The translations under genes were made by a program, and so were the position numbers. Below, in pieces: positions 1 through 12,870 of a stretch of DNA of 35,969 bases. The first letter of the stretch is position 1. Every line of letters starts with the position of its first letter. Source of the DNA: Actinomyces marseillensis (lineage in GTDB: Bacteria; Actinomycetota; Actinomycetes; Actinomycetales; Actinomycetaceae); the NCBI RefSeq assembly GCF_900155605.1, contig NZ_LT707420.1, positions 2,650 to 38,618 of the forward strand. The letters run 5' to 3'. Under the pieces are notes generated by a model. It did not search any database. It was not told the DNA's origin and was given only the letters and a program-made list of their open reading frames with translations.

Positions 1-10
1 TCTCTTGAAT

Positions 11-49
11 ACCCCCAGTGTGTGCCGCGCGTGTGTGCGGCGTGGGGGT
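11..49 (-). other. Stem-loop in the 23S-5S spacer
   Basis: Downstream of the 23S gene the sequence holds a nested inverted repeat: ACCCCCA (11-17) against TGGGGGT (43-49), with GCCGC (24-28) against GCGGC (37-41) inside. No T-tract follows on the rRNA strand, so this reads as a spacer or processing structure and not an intrinsic terminator. No 5S rRNA is recognisable before the left edge. Confidence 0.5.
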
Positions 50-51
50 TT

Positions 52-88
52 GTGTTGGTTGTGATCCGTATAGTGGTTTGACGAGCAC
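52..88 (-). other. 3' arm of the pre-23S processing stem
   Basis: These 37 bases are an inverted copy of 3346-3382 in the 16S-23S spacer, with only a few substitutions and a one-base slip. The shared core reads GTATAGTGGTT. Because the two arms flank the 23S gene in opposite orientation, the transcript can pair them into a long stem, the usual RNase III substrate that releases pre-23S rRNA. The pairing is read from the sequence; the processing role is established for bacterial rRNA operons. Confidence 0.7.
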
Positions 89-140
89 TCTCATGGTGTC
101 TGTCAACCCCTTTTACAGCTTTTCAGCTGTTTGTGGTTGA

Positions 141-3262
<3,122 letters not shown>

Positions 3263-3345
3263 AAACCACAGACACAAAAAACAATAAAAGAAACAAAACC
3301 CTAAAACAAAAAAAATTTTAGAGAACAGGTTTCAATTGCAATAAA

Positions 3346-3382
3346 GATGCTCATCAACCACTATACAGATCACAAACAACAC
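3346..3382 (-). other. 5' arm of the pre-23S processing stem
   Basis: On the rRNA strand this reads GTGTTG.TTGTGATC.GTATAGTGGTT and on to GAGCAT, the actinobacterial spacer box usually seen upstream of 23S. It is complementary to 52-88 downstream of 23S. Confidence 0.7.
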
Positions 3383-3442
3383 ACCACACAACCACCAACA
3401 CCAAAAAACCCGGTGCCAACAGTCGTGGGCTACTCGCCCAAC

Positions 3443-3482
3443 AGGTGTTGAACGTGAACCCGACAGCATGCTTGCCTCTTGC
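3443..3482 (-). other. 3' arm of the pre-16S processing stem
   Basis: The core, 3447-3470, pairs base for base with leader positions 5264-5287: of 24 positions two are U-U mismatches and five are G-U wobbles. Pairing continues outward by about 4 and inward by about 12 positions, giving a stem of roughly 40 pairs that would enclose 16S. Confidence 0.65.
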
Positions 3483-3615
3483 ACAACAATTTATGCCCAA
3501 CCCAAAAACGCACCCACACCCACCACCCAAAAGGGGCAGCGTCCTAATGCAGGCACAAGAAACACACACAACCCGAAAAAACCCCAGGCCGTATGCATCC
3601 CCCAAATGGGCTCCC

Positions 3616-5158
<1,543 letters not shown>

Positions 5159-5251
5159 ACTGTAAAAACAATAAGCCCGGAAAACCCACCACAAAACATG
5201 GCAAGCAATCCCAACCAAAAAAATACTCAAAAACAAAAAACAGGCATAAAA

Positions 5252-5291
5252 ACAAAAAACAAACACACTATCGAGTTCACAAACAACACCC
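5252..5291 (-). other. rRNA leader box and 5' arm of the pre-16S stem
   Basis: On the minus strand 5264-5287 reads GTTGTTTGTGAACTCGATAG followed by TGTG. This closely resembles the conserved leader box upstream of 16S in mycobacteria and other actinobacteria, which is implicated in antitermination and processing. It pairs with 3443-3482 after the 16S gene. Confidence 0.65.
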
Positions 5292-5383
5292 CCACATCTC
5301 CCAACCAAACCCACCAAAACCAGCAGGAAAAGCCAAGAAAGAAGGCCACCACCACAGCACCAAGGCCGCGGCGACAAGAGAAA

Positions 5384-5413
5384 AATCTACACACCCACCA
5401 CCCCCCACGTCAA
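5384..5413 (-). promoter_or_regulatory. Candidate rRNA operon promoter
   Basis: On the minus strand, TTGACG (5408-5413) and TAGATT (5384-5389) are separated by 18 bases, giving a start near 5377 and a leader of about 220 bases. The region 5159-5580 has no gene on the minus side. Its leader part is almost free of G on the plus strand, hence of C in the transcript. Other promoters nearer 5500 cannot be excluded. Confidence 0.5.
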
Positions 5414-5580
5414 ACCAAAACCACGTGAACCAGCACACACCTCAATTTTATTGAACGAAGTTTTACCGGCATTGCTATTTCTTTACCTTTGCTATACCCT
5501 TATCTCATTCAGTTCGTAGCGCCTACGCAAGGCCAGAAAACGGCTTGGTGCTGCGCTTTTAGATAGTTCGAGGAGTTCTC

Positions 5581-6987
5581 ATGTCGGCGATTTTGGATGC
5601 GATATCTACTGCGCTGTATAGCTACATCCTGATCATTCTCCTGATCGGTGTGGGCTTGTACTTCTTTATCCGTACCAAGGCCCTCCCCCTGCGCATGTTC
5701 GGCGAATCAATTCGCGTCGTCATGGAAAAGCCCGAGGAGGGAAGCGATTTCTCGTCATTCCGCGCACTCATGGTCTCTACGGCCTCGCGAGTGGGCGTCG
5801 GCAACATCGCGGGTGTCGCAACTGCAATCGCACTGGGCGGGGCAGGCGCGGTCTTCTGGATGTGGGTCATCGCAACCATCGGTGCCGCATCAGCTTTTAT
5901 CGAATCAACGCTCGCACAGATCTACAAGCGCCGTTCCCCGCACGGCCACTCTTTCGGTGGCCCCGCGTACTACATCAAGGACGCACTGCGCAGCAAGACC
6001 CTCGCAATCATCTTCGCCGTTGCACTGATCGTCACCTACATGGGCGGATTCAACCTCCTCGCTTCCTTCAACGTGAATCAGGCTTTCAGCGCATACAGCT
6101 GGTACAACGCCAGCTACACGCCTTACATCATTGGTGGACTGCTCGGCCTGGCCATGGCCGGCTCGATCTTCGGCGGAACTCGTCGCCTCTCTGACATCAC
6201 CGGCATCCTCGTGCCGATCATGGCCATCGTCTACCTGAGCGTCGGCATCGTCGTCATCGCATTGAATTGGCGCAACATCCCCACGATGTTCGAATCAATC
6301 TTCGCTAGCGCCTTCGATTTCAAGGCGATCTTCTCCGGCTTCGCTGGCTCCGCCGTCATGCTCGGTATTAAGCGTGGTTTGTACTCGAACGAGGCCGGTG
6401 TCGGTTCTGCCCCCAACGCCGCGGCTTCCGCTTCGGTTTCCCACCCCGTCAAACAGGGCCTCGTCCAGATGCTCTCGGTCTTCATCGACACGATGATCAT
6501 CTGCACCATCACCGCATTCGTCATCCTCTCCTCGAATATCGAACTCACAGGAGACGTCACGGGCGCACCGCTGGTCCAAAACGCAATGGCGACGACAATC
6601 GGTTCCTTCGCAGGCCCCTTCACGACCTTCGCCCTCTTGCTCTTCGGCTTCACCACCCTGGTCGGCAACTTCTACTACGCCGAGGTGAACCTGCGCTTCC
6701 TCTTTGGCGACAAGCCAACCCCGCACTGGGTCCTGACGATCTTCCGCGCGGTGGCCTCGTTGCTGGTTTTCGCTGGCGCACTACTGGAGTTCTCGGTCGC
6801 ATGGAACATCGGCGACATCCTCATGGGGTTGATGGCCCTCATTAACCTGCCCGTCATCGTGATCTTGGGCAATAAGGCCATCCGATGCGCAAAGGACTAC
6901 CAGATGCAGCGCAAGCAGGGACTTAACCCCAGCTTCCGGGCTTCCACCATTGGAATCACCCAGAAGTTGGATTACTGGCAGGACTGA
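5581..6987 (+). CDS. Sodium:alanine/glycine symporter, AGCS family
   Basis: This 468-residue polytopic membrane protein is expected to import alanine, glycine or a related neutral amino acid with sodium. The family signature is clear: the segment SRVGVGNIAGVATAIALGG (about residues 69-87) is followed by GAVFWMWV. Further on is SFGGPAYYI, and GIKRGLYSNEAGVGSAPNAA lies near residues 263-282. About ten hydrophobic helices are spread over the whole length, normal for the family. A GAGGAG ribosome site lies just upstream of the ATG. The gene stands alone: it is divergent from the rRNA operon and ends at a strong terminator. The exact amino acid carried cannot be read from sequence. Confidence 0.93.
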   Translation: MSAILDAISTALYSYILIILLIGVGLYFFIRTKALPLRMFGESIRVVMEKPEEGSDFSSFRALMVSTASRVGVGNIAGVATAIALGGAGAVFWMWVIATIGAASAFIESTLAQIYKRRSPHGHSFGGPAYYIKDALRSKTLAIIFAVALIVTYMGGFNLLASFNVNQAFSAYSWYNASYTPYIIGGLLGLAMAGSIFGGTRRLSDITGILVPIMAIVYLSVGIVVIALNWRNIPTMFESIFASAFDFKAIFSGFAGSAVMLGIKRGLYSNEAGVGSAPNAAASASVSHPVKQGLVQMLSVFIDTMIICTITAFVILSSNIELTGDVTGAPLVQNAMATTIGSFAGPFTTFALLLFGFTTLVGNFYYAEVNLRFLFGDKPTPHWVLTIFRAVASLLVFAGALLEFSVAWNIGDILMGLMALINLPVIVILGNKAIRCAKDYQMQRKQGLNPSFRASTIGITQKLDYWQD

Positions 6988-7012
6988 TTCCACGCTCTCG
7001 AAATTAGTCAGG

Positions 7013-7050
7013 GTCTCGGCCGCTTCCTCAGGAGGCGGCCGAGACTTTTT
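7013..7050 (+). terminator. Intrinsic terminator after the symporter gene
   Basis: GTCTCGGCCGC (7013-7023) pairs perfectly with GCGGCCGAGAC (7035-7045) around an 11-base loop and is followed by five Ts. Confidence 0.92.
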
Positions 7051-7113
7051 ATCAGCATTAGCGAGCCGACCAGCATCTTGCATCACAGCTGAACACACTC
7101 GCATGGCACATAC

Positions 7114-7141
7114 AAAAAGGGCCGGGTTTAAAACCCGGCCC
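7114..7141 (-). terminator. Intrinsic terminator after tRNA-Ala
   Basis: A perfect palindrome (GGGCCGGGTTT and its complement, 7119-7141) is followed on the minus strand by five Ts (7114-7118). It lies seven bases past the tRNA discriminator base and closes the minus-strand operon that runs down from galU. Confidence 0.9.
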
Positions 7142-7147
7142 AACTTG

Positions 7148-7220
7148 TGGAGCTAAGGGGATTCGAACCCCTGACCTTCTCATTGCGAACGAGACGCGCT
7201 ACCAACTGCGCCATAGCCCC
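7148..7220 (-). tRNA. tRNA-Ala (anticodon CGC)
   Basis: A complete 73-base cloverleaf on the minus strand. The acceptor GGGGCTA pairs with TAGCTCC and keeps the G3:U70 pair that identifies alanine tRNAs. The D-loop contains AGTTGGTAG, the anticodon loop is TTCGCAA with CGC at positions 34-36, and the T-arm has GGTTCGAATCC. The 3' CCA is not encoded: the sequence after A73 is CAA. It reads the GCG codon. It lies about 70 bases after the membrane-protein gene and is followed directly by a terminator. Confidence 0.96.
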
Positions 7221-7291
7221 AAGGACCTCACCATCATAGCGGGAGAAGTCCAATTGGCCAAACGGAGCCCAGGAAGAGCCCCATGGCACGA

Positions 7292-8302
7292 CTACTGCGC
7301 GATGCGAGAATCCAGTGCGGCCTCGACGTCCAGCACGACCGATTCGAAGGCAACAACTTCTTCAGTCGAACGCGCATCCTGCGCCACAGGACCAGCCGCA
7401 ATGGGACGAGCAGGGATACGAGCATCCACTCGTGGAATTCCCCGGATATCCGTATCGGGGTGGACAATTCGACCACTCAAACGAGCACGCATTGCATAGG
7501 TCGGTGCAGGGATCACTGCCGGCGTCCATGTGCGGCGCTCAACCGGTGCGGGAACCTCTTCTTGAATTTCCGAGGCCACGCTCACTTGGGCGTCGGTGCT
7601 TTCCTGTGCCGAAGCTTCCGCAGGTACTTCGACGGCGGGTTCCTCGGACTCAAGCGAATCGGAAGCTTCAGCCTCAGCAACTTGCTTGGCTTCCACAGCT
7701 TCGGCCTGAACGGTTACCTTGGCCTCAGTTGTCGAACGCGAAAGCTGATCGCGCAGACGGTGAAGCTGGGCTACTTCTTCTTCGCTCATCCGCTGGGAAC
7801 GCACAGCACATGCGCGCGAGAAAGCAATCGTCGCAAGCCCCAGAGCAAAAGGAAGAACGGGCCAGATCCACGACAGTGATGTCGCAGCCGCTGAACCTGC
7901 GAGAATCAGAGTCGCAAGCCCCGCCACCGCAACAAGGAGCATGCGGCGCCTGGCGGCTGCGGCCTCGGCACTCAAGCGAGCGGCACGACGCGCACGTAAC
8001 GCAGAAATCTCACGCACTCCGCGGCTGCGCGCACGAGCGGCCTCGACGGAAATGACTGGAGCATTGTGTGCCACTGGTGAGCTCCTTCGTTGAACGGGAC
8101 GTGTGCCACTGAGAAGTCTGGGCGACTCGGAGGCGCAATGATCGATAGAAGTGACGCTAGTCGATTCGACGAGACGCAAGCTGGGAGAGAACCGATCGTT
8201 CTCTCGGGACTGCATCATCGCGCTTCGACGAGCAATGAGGTATGGAAGGGTCGCTACGCTCACAAGGACTGCTATCGCAACTAAAACTCCGCCATACACC
8301 AC
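7292..8302 (-). CDS. Membrane protein with long disordered acidic region, possible GlpR-like protein
   Basis: The protein has 336 residues. A hydrophobic helix at the N-terminus (about residues 5-24) is followed by a basic, Arg/Ala-rich segment. Next comes a hydrophobic pair near residues 121-163 (LLVAVAGLATLILAG, then a Pro-rich second segment). After that lies a coiled-coil-like stretch and a long low-complexity acidic region rich in Glu, Ala and Val up to about 255. The last ~80 residues are less biased. No enzyme motif is seen. It occupies the position directly after rimJ that a conserved transmembrane protein has in mycobacteria and corynebacteria, where it is the membrane receptor (GlpR) of the MoeA-like Glp. 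That assignment rests on synteny and architecture only. The start is a GTG, with a second GTG next in frame; a GGGGGA lies very close upstream, so the exact start is uncertain. Confidence 0.7.
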   Translation of the reverse strand: MVYGGVLVAIAVLVSVATLPYLIARRSAMMQSRENDRFSPSLRLVESTSVTSIDHCASESPRLLSGTRPVQRRSSPVAHNAPVISVEAARARSRGVREISALRARRAARLSAEAAAARRRMLLVAVAGLATLILAGSAAATSLSWIWPVLPFALGLATIAFSRACAVRSQRMSEEEVAQLHRLRDQLSRSTTEAKVTVQAEAVEAKQVAEAEASDSLESEEPAVEVPAEASAQESTDAQVSVASEIQEEVPAPVERRTWTPAVIPAPTYAMRARLSGRIVHPDTDIRGIPRVDARIPARPIAAGPVAQDARSTEEVVAFESVVLDVEAALDSRIAQ

Positions 8303-8428
8303 TCCCCCACGCTAAAACGTCGGAGCTACAATCAGCGGCTAGTGCGGGCGCGTGTCTTTAATCGATAGCAGAAGAAATCCTGAAGATCGCAACACCATTC
8401 ACAGTTGTCACACCTGCCCCATTATTGG

Positions 8429-9127
8429 CTAGCGAAGACCTTTCCCATACAGGGAAGTGAGCATGCCACCTTCGGGAAGAGATTCAGCATCCATCGCAAA
8501 ACTCACATGGTCGGCCCACTGCCCAGCGATGTTCATATAGCGCTCGCGATAGCCCTCTTCACGCAAACCTAATTTGCGACACAGACCCAAGGAACGCTCA
8601 TTTTCAGGGCGCACATTGACCTCAATGCGGTGCAGCCCCAATTCTCCAATCACGAGGTCCATCATGTAGGAGACCACCAAAGAAGCAAGACCCATACGCG
8701 ATGCTTCCTGCGCAACCCAATACCCGAGAACACCCTGGCTCATGGCTCCCCACTGGACCTGAGACAGCGTGAATTGACCAACCGGGCGCCCATCGAATTC
8801 GGGCATCAAGATCAAGGAATGTCCCTCGCGCTGGTCACGGTCCGCGCGACGCATGTACTCCCAAAGTGTCGGCAGTTCTTCGCGCGCACCCGCGGGCAAT
8901 GTCGCATCCCACGGGGTAAGCCAGGGGGCGTTGGCGCGACGCACCGTATCGACGCGTGAATGGTCGTGCCCCAACAAGGGGCGAATCGTCGCGATTTTTG
9001 GCCGGTGAGGAGCATCAGGATTCTCATGGAGAAAGCCCTCTTCGACCGGATCCGAAATCTGGACGCTGAAAAATGAAGGGTCGCGGCCCCACACCTGAGT
9101 CGGCGTAAAAAGCGAACGCAGATTCAT
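8429..9127 (-). CDS. rimJ: GNAT acetyltransferase, RimJ-like
   Basis: This 232-residue protein belongs to the GNAT family of acetyl-CoA-dependent N-acetyltransferases, in the subgroup that modifies protein N-termini (RimJ acts on ribosomal protein S5). The C-terminal half shows the family pattern: a beta strand with LGYWVAQEASRMGLASLVVS, where Q/R-x-x-G-x-A binds acetyl-CoA pyrophosphate, followed by GLHRIEVNVRPENERSLGLC and KLGLREEG. The N-terminal 100 residues are longer than in enterobacterial RimJ, as is common in actinobacteria. The ATG follows the moeA stop by 12 bases with an AGGGA ribosome site between, so the genes are probably co-transcribed. The true substrate is not evident. Confidence 0.85.
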   Translation of the reverse strand: MNLRSLFTPTQVWGRDPSFFSVQISDPVEEGFLHENPDAPHRPKIATIRPLLGHDHSRVDTVRRANAPWLTPWDATLPAGAREELPTLWEYMRRADRDQREGHSLILMPEFDGRPVGQFTLSQVQWGAMSQGVLGYWVAQEASRMGLASLVVSYMMDLVIGELGLHRIEVNVRPENERSLGLCRKLGLREEGYRERYMNIAGQWADHVSFAMDAESLPEGGMLTSLYGKGLR

Positions 9128-9139
9128 CTGCGGTCCCTA

Positions 9140-10369
9140 TTAGTCCAAAACCATGCAGCGCAGGGTATCCCCAACGCGCACATTCGTCACGTCTTCGGGG
9201 ACAACCGCGAGAGCGTTGGAGTCCGCCAATGCAGACAGCAGCAACGAGGCCGGGGCTCCCATAACCTTCGCCTGATAGCCACTGTGGGGGTCGCCCACCA
9301 GGCGCACGCGCACAAATTCACGGCGTCCGCGAGGCGAATACCAGGAGCGGTCCACCCGCGCTTGAACGCTGGGACGATTGAGCACAGTCCAACCCTGCAT
9401 GTGACGCAGAGCGGGACGCACATAGACCTCGAAACACACCTGGGCAGAAACCGGGTCACCAGGGAGGCAGAAAATAGGCGTTCCCGCACGGCCCTGGTCA
9501 TCTCCACCAACGGTGCCAACACCGAGGATGTGCCCGGGCCAAGCCGCAACGGAATCAAAGCGAACCGTGCCCAGTGCGGAGAGAACTTCGCGCACAGTAT
9601 CGCCACTGCCGTAAGAAATACCTCCGGTCGTCAAAATCAGGTCAGCACGCACCAACTGGTCTTCGATCGTTTCACGCAGGACCGAGCGCTCGTCGGGTAC
9701 CGCAGACACGCGGAAAGTCTGGGCTCCCGCGTCAGCAATAGCCGTTGAGAGCGCGTGACCATTGGCGTCAAAAACCGTTCCCGGACGCGCCTCGCGTCCC
9801 GGTTCAACGATTTCGTCACCGATCGACAAAATCACCACGCGGGGACGCGGGTGAACCAGAACGCGGGAACGACCAACGCCGGCAAGAAGAGCAACCTGAC
9901 GTGCTCCCACGCGGGTTCCCGAACGGAGAACAACGGTTCCTTCTTCCACGTCCTCAGCTTTGCGGCGGATATTTTCGCCCACCGCAGGCTGAGTCTTCGC
10001 GGAAACCTTAGCGACACCGTGGTCGCTGAATTCCAGAGCAAGAACTGCATCCGCGCCCTGCGGCATGGGCGCACCCGAAGCGATTCGGATTGCGCGACCG
10101 CGAATGAGGGCTGCGGGGTGAATATCTCCCGCGCGGATTTCTTCCGTCACCGGTAAAACAACCGGGGCGTCCGGGCGAGCACCTTCGAGATCGGCAGCAG
10201 CAACCGCATAGCCATCGCATGCGGCAAGATCTGCAACCGGGAGATTGAAAGGAGCTTGGACGTCCTCTGCTAGGACGCAACCCACCGCATCAGGGAGTTG
10301 AACATCCAGAGGGGGTTGCTGCCCGACAGCGGAAATACAGTCTTGATAGAAGTCAGCGACCGAGCGCAT
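9140..10369 (-). CDS. moeA: MoeA/gephyrin-like protein (possible Glp)
   Basis: The 409 residues follow the MoeA fold end to end: LAACDGYAV near 48-56 (usual MDGYAV), LSIGDEIVEPG near 181-191, TTGGISYGSGD near 247-257, LPGDPVSAQ near 302-310 and a C-terminal beta-barrel domain. MoeA enzymes insert molybdate into adenylylated molybdopterin. Two things speak for a non-enzymatic role. The lysine-containing PGKP segment of true MoeA is replaced here by AWPGHI (about 276-282), and no other molybdenum-cofactor gene is in the window. In corynebacteria the copy at this locus, Glp, binds FtsZ and a membrane receptor. The ATG overlaps the galU stop (TAATG), implying translational coupling. The fold is certain; the role is inference. 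Confidence 0.85.
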   Translation of the reverse strand: MRSVADFYQDCISAVGQQPPLDVQLPDAVGCVLAEDVQAPFNLPVADLAACDGYAVAAADLEGARPDAPVVLPVTEEIRAGDIHPAALIRGRAIRIASGAPMPQGADAVLALEFSDHGVAKVSAKTQPAVGENIRRKAEDVEEGTVVLRSGTRVGARQVALLAGVGRSRVLVHPRPRVVILSIGDEIVEPGREARPGTVFDANGHALSTAIADAGAQTFRVSAVPDERSVLRETIEDQLVRADLILTTGGISYGSGDTVREVLSALGTVRFDSVAAWPGHILGVGTVGGDDQGRAGTPIFCLPGDPVSAQVCFEVYVRPALRHMQGWTVLNRPSVQARVDRSWYSPRGRREFVRVRLVGDPHSGYQAKVMGAPASLLLSALADSNALAVVPEDVTNVRVGDTLRCMVLD

Positions 10370-11328
10370 TACAGACCCAGAACCTTCGCGAGGCGATCCT
10401 TGATCTGCGATCCAGCCTCGTGGACAAGGAAGTCCGCGAGCTGCGGGCCAAGCTTAGGATCTTCCAAAGCCAAGGCAATGTTGGCCTCGAGGTAGCCCAG
10501 CTTGTCGCCAGTGTCGAAGCGGCGATCGTTGACGACAACGCCGTACAGCCCGCCGCCATCTGCCGGATCGCGATCGATCAGTCGGGCAAAACCGTCGGTC
10601 AACTGGTATTCGCCGCCGCGACCGGGCTCAATCTTTGTGAGCTCTTCGAAGATTGCGGGGTCGAAGACGTAGCGGCCGACAACTGCGTATTCGCTCATGA
10701 CTTCTTCGAGCGGGGGCTTCTCGACAACGCGGTCGATGCGCATGAGCTCACCCTCGTTGAGGGAGACGCCCTCGGGGATCGCCAGGGGGGTGACCGAGGT
10801 CGAGGCGTATGCCGTCGCCTGCTCGGGAGTCACACGCAGAAGGGCAACAACCGAACCGCCCAGAGCGTGGCGCACATCGATCATGTGCTTGAGCAAGGTG
10901 GAGTTGGGGTGCATGAGGTCATCGGGAAGCATCACAGCAAAGGGAGCATCACCGACATGCTGGCGAGCCTGCAAAACTGCATGTCCCAATCCCAGGGGGT
11001 GTCCCTGACGCACGGAGTGCATGCGCGCAAGCTGGAGGTATTCACGAGACAGGGCAAGAAGTTCATCCTTGCCTGCCTTCTCCAGTTCATGCTCGAGGCC
11101 GGGATCGGCATCGAAGTAGGCTTCGATGGATTCCTTACCGGTTCGAGTAACGAAGAGCATATCCTCGATGCCGGCATCCGTTGCCTCACGAGCGATATAT
11201 TCAATTGAAGGGCGGTCAACAACAGGCAGCATTTCCTTGGGCACAGACTTTGTGATCGGCAGGAAACGGGTGCCGCGTCCGGCGGCCGGGACGACCGCGT
11301 GACGCACAGGTACATTTCGATCTGTCAT
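10369..11328 (-). CDS. galU: UTP-glucose-1-phosphate uridylyltransferase
   Basis: GalU makes UDP-glucose from UTP and glucose 1-phosphate, feeding cell-wall and capsule polysaccharides. The nucleotide-binding signature AAGRGTRFLPITKSVPKEML is complete at the N-terminus, followed by the substrate segments LGLGHAVLQA and AVMLPDDL and by the conserved VVEKPP. The length of about 319 residues matches the family. I prefer the ATG at 11328 (ATGACAGATCG). A GTG three codons earlier (11337) is also in frame, and neither has a clear ribosome site. It is the first gene of the minus-strand cluster. Its start faces that of the cyclo-ligase gene with only some 20-30 bases between, so the promoter must overlap the neighbouring coding region or the mRNA has almost no leader. 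Confidence 0.95.
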   Translation of the reverse strand: MTDRNVPVRHAVVPAAGRGTRFLPITKSVPKEMLPVVDRPSIEYIAREATDAGIEDMLFVTRTGKESIEAYFDADPGLEHELEKAGKDELLALSREYLQLARMHSVRQGHPLGLGHAVLQARQHVGDAPFAVMLPDDLMHPNSTLLKHMIDVRHALGGSVVALLRVTPEQATAYASTSVTPLAIPEGVSLNEGELMRIDRVVEKPPLEEVMSEYAVVGRYVFDPAIFEELTKIEPGRGGEYQLTDGFARLIDRDPADGGGLYGVVVNDRRFDTGDKLGYLEANIALALEDPKLGPQLADFLVHEAGSQIKDRLAKVLGL

Positions 11329-11357
11329 GATGACCACAGTAGCGGAGGAAAGGGCGC

Positions 11358-11972
11358 ATGAGCGACATTACCGTGCATAAAGACTCAATTCGCCGCAAGA
11401 TTCGCGCCCGCCGCGACGCGTATTGTGATCAGCGAGGCCGCGCGCACGAAGGTGAACATTTGTTGCGTAATTGGCAACGGGCACTGACTGAATTCGATCT
11501 TCACCCAAGTCCCCAACACCCAGTTGCAGCTTTCTACCCCATGGAGAAAGAACCGGATGTCACCGGCATTGTGGGCGCGCACAATCCGATTCTCCTACCC
11601 GTTTTATGTCAGAGTGATGGGCGCCTTCTGAAAGAAGTGGCGTGGTCACTCCACACAGAAGAGAATTCGCTCATTCGCCCCAATCCTCTTTTTCCGTCGC
11701 AAAGTACCGCTGAGCTTCGCGGGCCCGAGGCCATTGCTACCGCATCAGTCGTTTTGGTGGCGGGGCTTGCAGTCGACCGCGCGGGGACTCGGCTGGGACA
11801 AGGGGGCGGGTGGTACGACCGTGCTCTGCGGTTCATATCCGCAAAGACTCCCGTAATTGCTTGCGTTTTTGACTGGGAATATATGGGAGACCTACTTCCC
11901 CGTGAAGCACACGACATGGCCGTCGATGGGGTTCTCACGCCCACACGTTTTATTAATCTGAAAGCGCAATGA
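11358..11972 (+). CDS. 5-formyltetrahydrofolate cyclo-ligase
   Basis: A 204-residue enzyme that converts 5-formyl-THF to 5,10-methenyl-THF with ATP, recycling the storage folate. The family signature GTRLGQGGGWYDRAL lies at about residues 144-158. An N-terminal Lys/Arg-rich helix (SIRRKIRARRDAY) is followed by VAAFYPMEKEPDV, the usual substrate-binding region. Its ribosome site GGAGG is well placed before the ATG. It is divergent from galU, an arrangement also found in mycobacteria. Formate-THF ligase 5 kb downstream belongs to the same one-carbon pathway but is not in the same operon. Confidence 0.92.
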   Translation: MSDITVHKDSIRRKIRARRDAYCDQRGRAHEGEHLLRNWQRALTEFDLHPSPQHPVAAFYPMEKEPDVTGIVGAHNPILLPVLCQSDGRLLKEVAWSLHTEENSLIRPNPLFPSQSTAELRGPEAIATASVVLVAGLAVDRAGTRLGQGGGWYDRALRFISAKTPVIACVFDWEYMGDLLPREAHDMAVDGVLTPTRFINLKAQ

Positions 11973-12151
11973 GTAACTCCTGCAAAACAGTGCCGCATTT
12001 TGTGAGGAAAACTGCTTGTTTAGGGCTTCCCTCGGCATTCTTTTTCTCGCTAGGCTTTTTCCTTGGTTGACGCATACGCGTCACGCAACACGTGCGAGTT
12101 CGGTGAAACCTGCTGGACTCAGAGCTGAAAATACAACTCAAGGAGAAATCC

Positions 12152-12544
12152 ATGCTTAAGGGCTTCAAGGAATTCATTTCCCGCGGAAACGCCATTGATC
12201 TTGCCGTCGGCATGGTGATCGGTGCTGCCTTCACCGCAGTCGTCACCGCACTGGTCACCAACGTCATCAACCCCCTCATCGGTGGTCTTTTTGGCGAGCA
12301 GAACTTCGATGATGTCTTCCACTTCGCCGTTGGCACAGCAACCGTTAAGCCCGGTACCGTCATCACTGCGCTCGTGAACTTCCTGCTCGTTGCCTTCGCT
12401 CTGTACTTCTTCATCGTCTTGCCGATGAACGCGCTGGCAGCTCGCCGCAAGAAGGAAGAAGATGCGGAGACCCCCGAGGTCAGCGAAGATGTTCAGCTGC
12501 TCTCGGAGATCCGCGACCTGCTTAAGGCTCAGAACAACAACTGA
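12152..12544 (+). CDS. mscL: Large-conductance mechanosensitive channel MscL
   Basis: A 130-residue channel that opens under membrane tension to release solutes during osmotic downshock; it works as a pentamer. The N-terminal amphipathic helix MLKGFKEFISRGNAIDLAVG leads into the first membrane helix (VGMVIGAAFTAVVTALVTNVI), which carries the small residues of the gate. A periplasmic loop and a second helix (VITALVNFLLVAFALYFFIVLPMN) follow, then a charged cytoplasmic helix bundle. Length is normal. An AAGGAG ribosome site lies eight bases before the ATG. The 179 bases upstream hold no other gene. A perfect terminator follows. Confidence 0.97.
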   Translation: MLKGFKEFISRGNAIDLAVGMVIGAAFTAVVTALVTNVINPLIGGLFGEQNFDDVFHFAVGTATVKPGTVITALVNFLLVAFALYFFIVLPMNALAARRKKEEDAETPEVSEDVQLLSEIRDLLKAQNNN

Positions 12545-12564
12545 TTGTTTGCCTGAAAACGTCA

Positions 12565-12601
12565 CGGTGGTGGCAACCATTTGGTTGCCACCACCGTTTT
12601 T
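12565..12601 (+). terminator. Intrinsic terminator after mscL
   Basis: CGGTGGTGGCAACC (12565-12578) pairs perfectly with GGTTGCCACCACCG (12583-12596) across an ATTT loop, followed by five Ts. On the minus strand a weaker TTTT tract lies a few bases away, so it may also serve the opposing gene. Confidence 0.93.
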
Positions 12602-12618
12602 ATACTCAACAGCGCCGC

Positions 12619-12855
12619 TTAGATCCGTGCTTGCGCGTGCGGAGGCACGTTCTCTTTCAACCGCCGAGTATTCGACTGATCAGCTTCGCCAACAAGATGA
12701 GCCTTATCAGCGGCGTCTTGCCGCTCCTGATCACTCACCCGCTCCTCAAGAGAAGTGGGGATCCCCTGGTCGCTCAAGCGCACATCCACCTCGTTGACGT
12801 AGAGCACACGCCTGCGTACTCGCCGCCGCGCACTCCCCTGACCGGTTTCACTCAT
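12619..12855 (-). CDS. Small hypothetical protein
   Basis: A 78-residue, highly charged, hydrophilic protein without membrane segment or recognisable domain. The N-terminus is basic (SARRRVRRRVLYVNEVDVRL) and the rest is rich in Glu, Asp, Gln and Arg, suggesting a helical or disordered protein. It starts 15 bases after the stop of the large DUF4011-type gene, with GGGCAGCTGAAG as a moderate ribosome site, and ends just before the mscL terminator, so it is probably co-transcribed with that gene. I do not recognise it. Position and codon quality support it, but a spurious frame is possible. Confidence 0.5.
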   Translation of the reverse strand: MSETGQGSARRRVRRRVLYVNEVDVRLSDQGIPTSLEERVSDQERQDAADKAHLVGEADQSNTRRLKENVPPHAQARI

Positions 12856-12870
12856 TCTTCAGCTGCCCTA

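Noticed and set aside
1-140. Possible 5S rRNA after the 23S gene
   Set aside because: The sequence is processing-stem and spacer hairpin only; 5S must lie beyond the window.
10420-11208. 262-residue frame on the plus strand
   Set aside because: Entirely antisense to galU, whose protein motifs are unambiguous.
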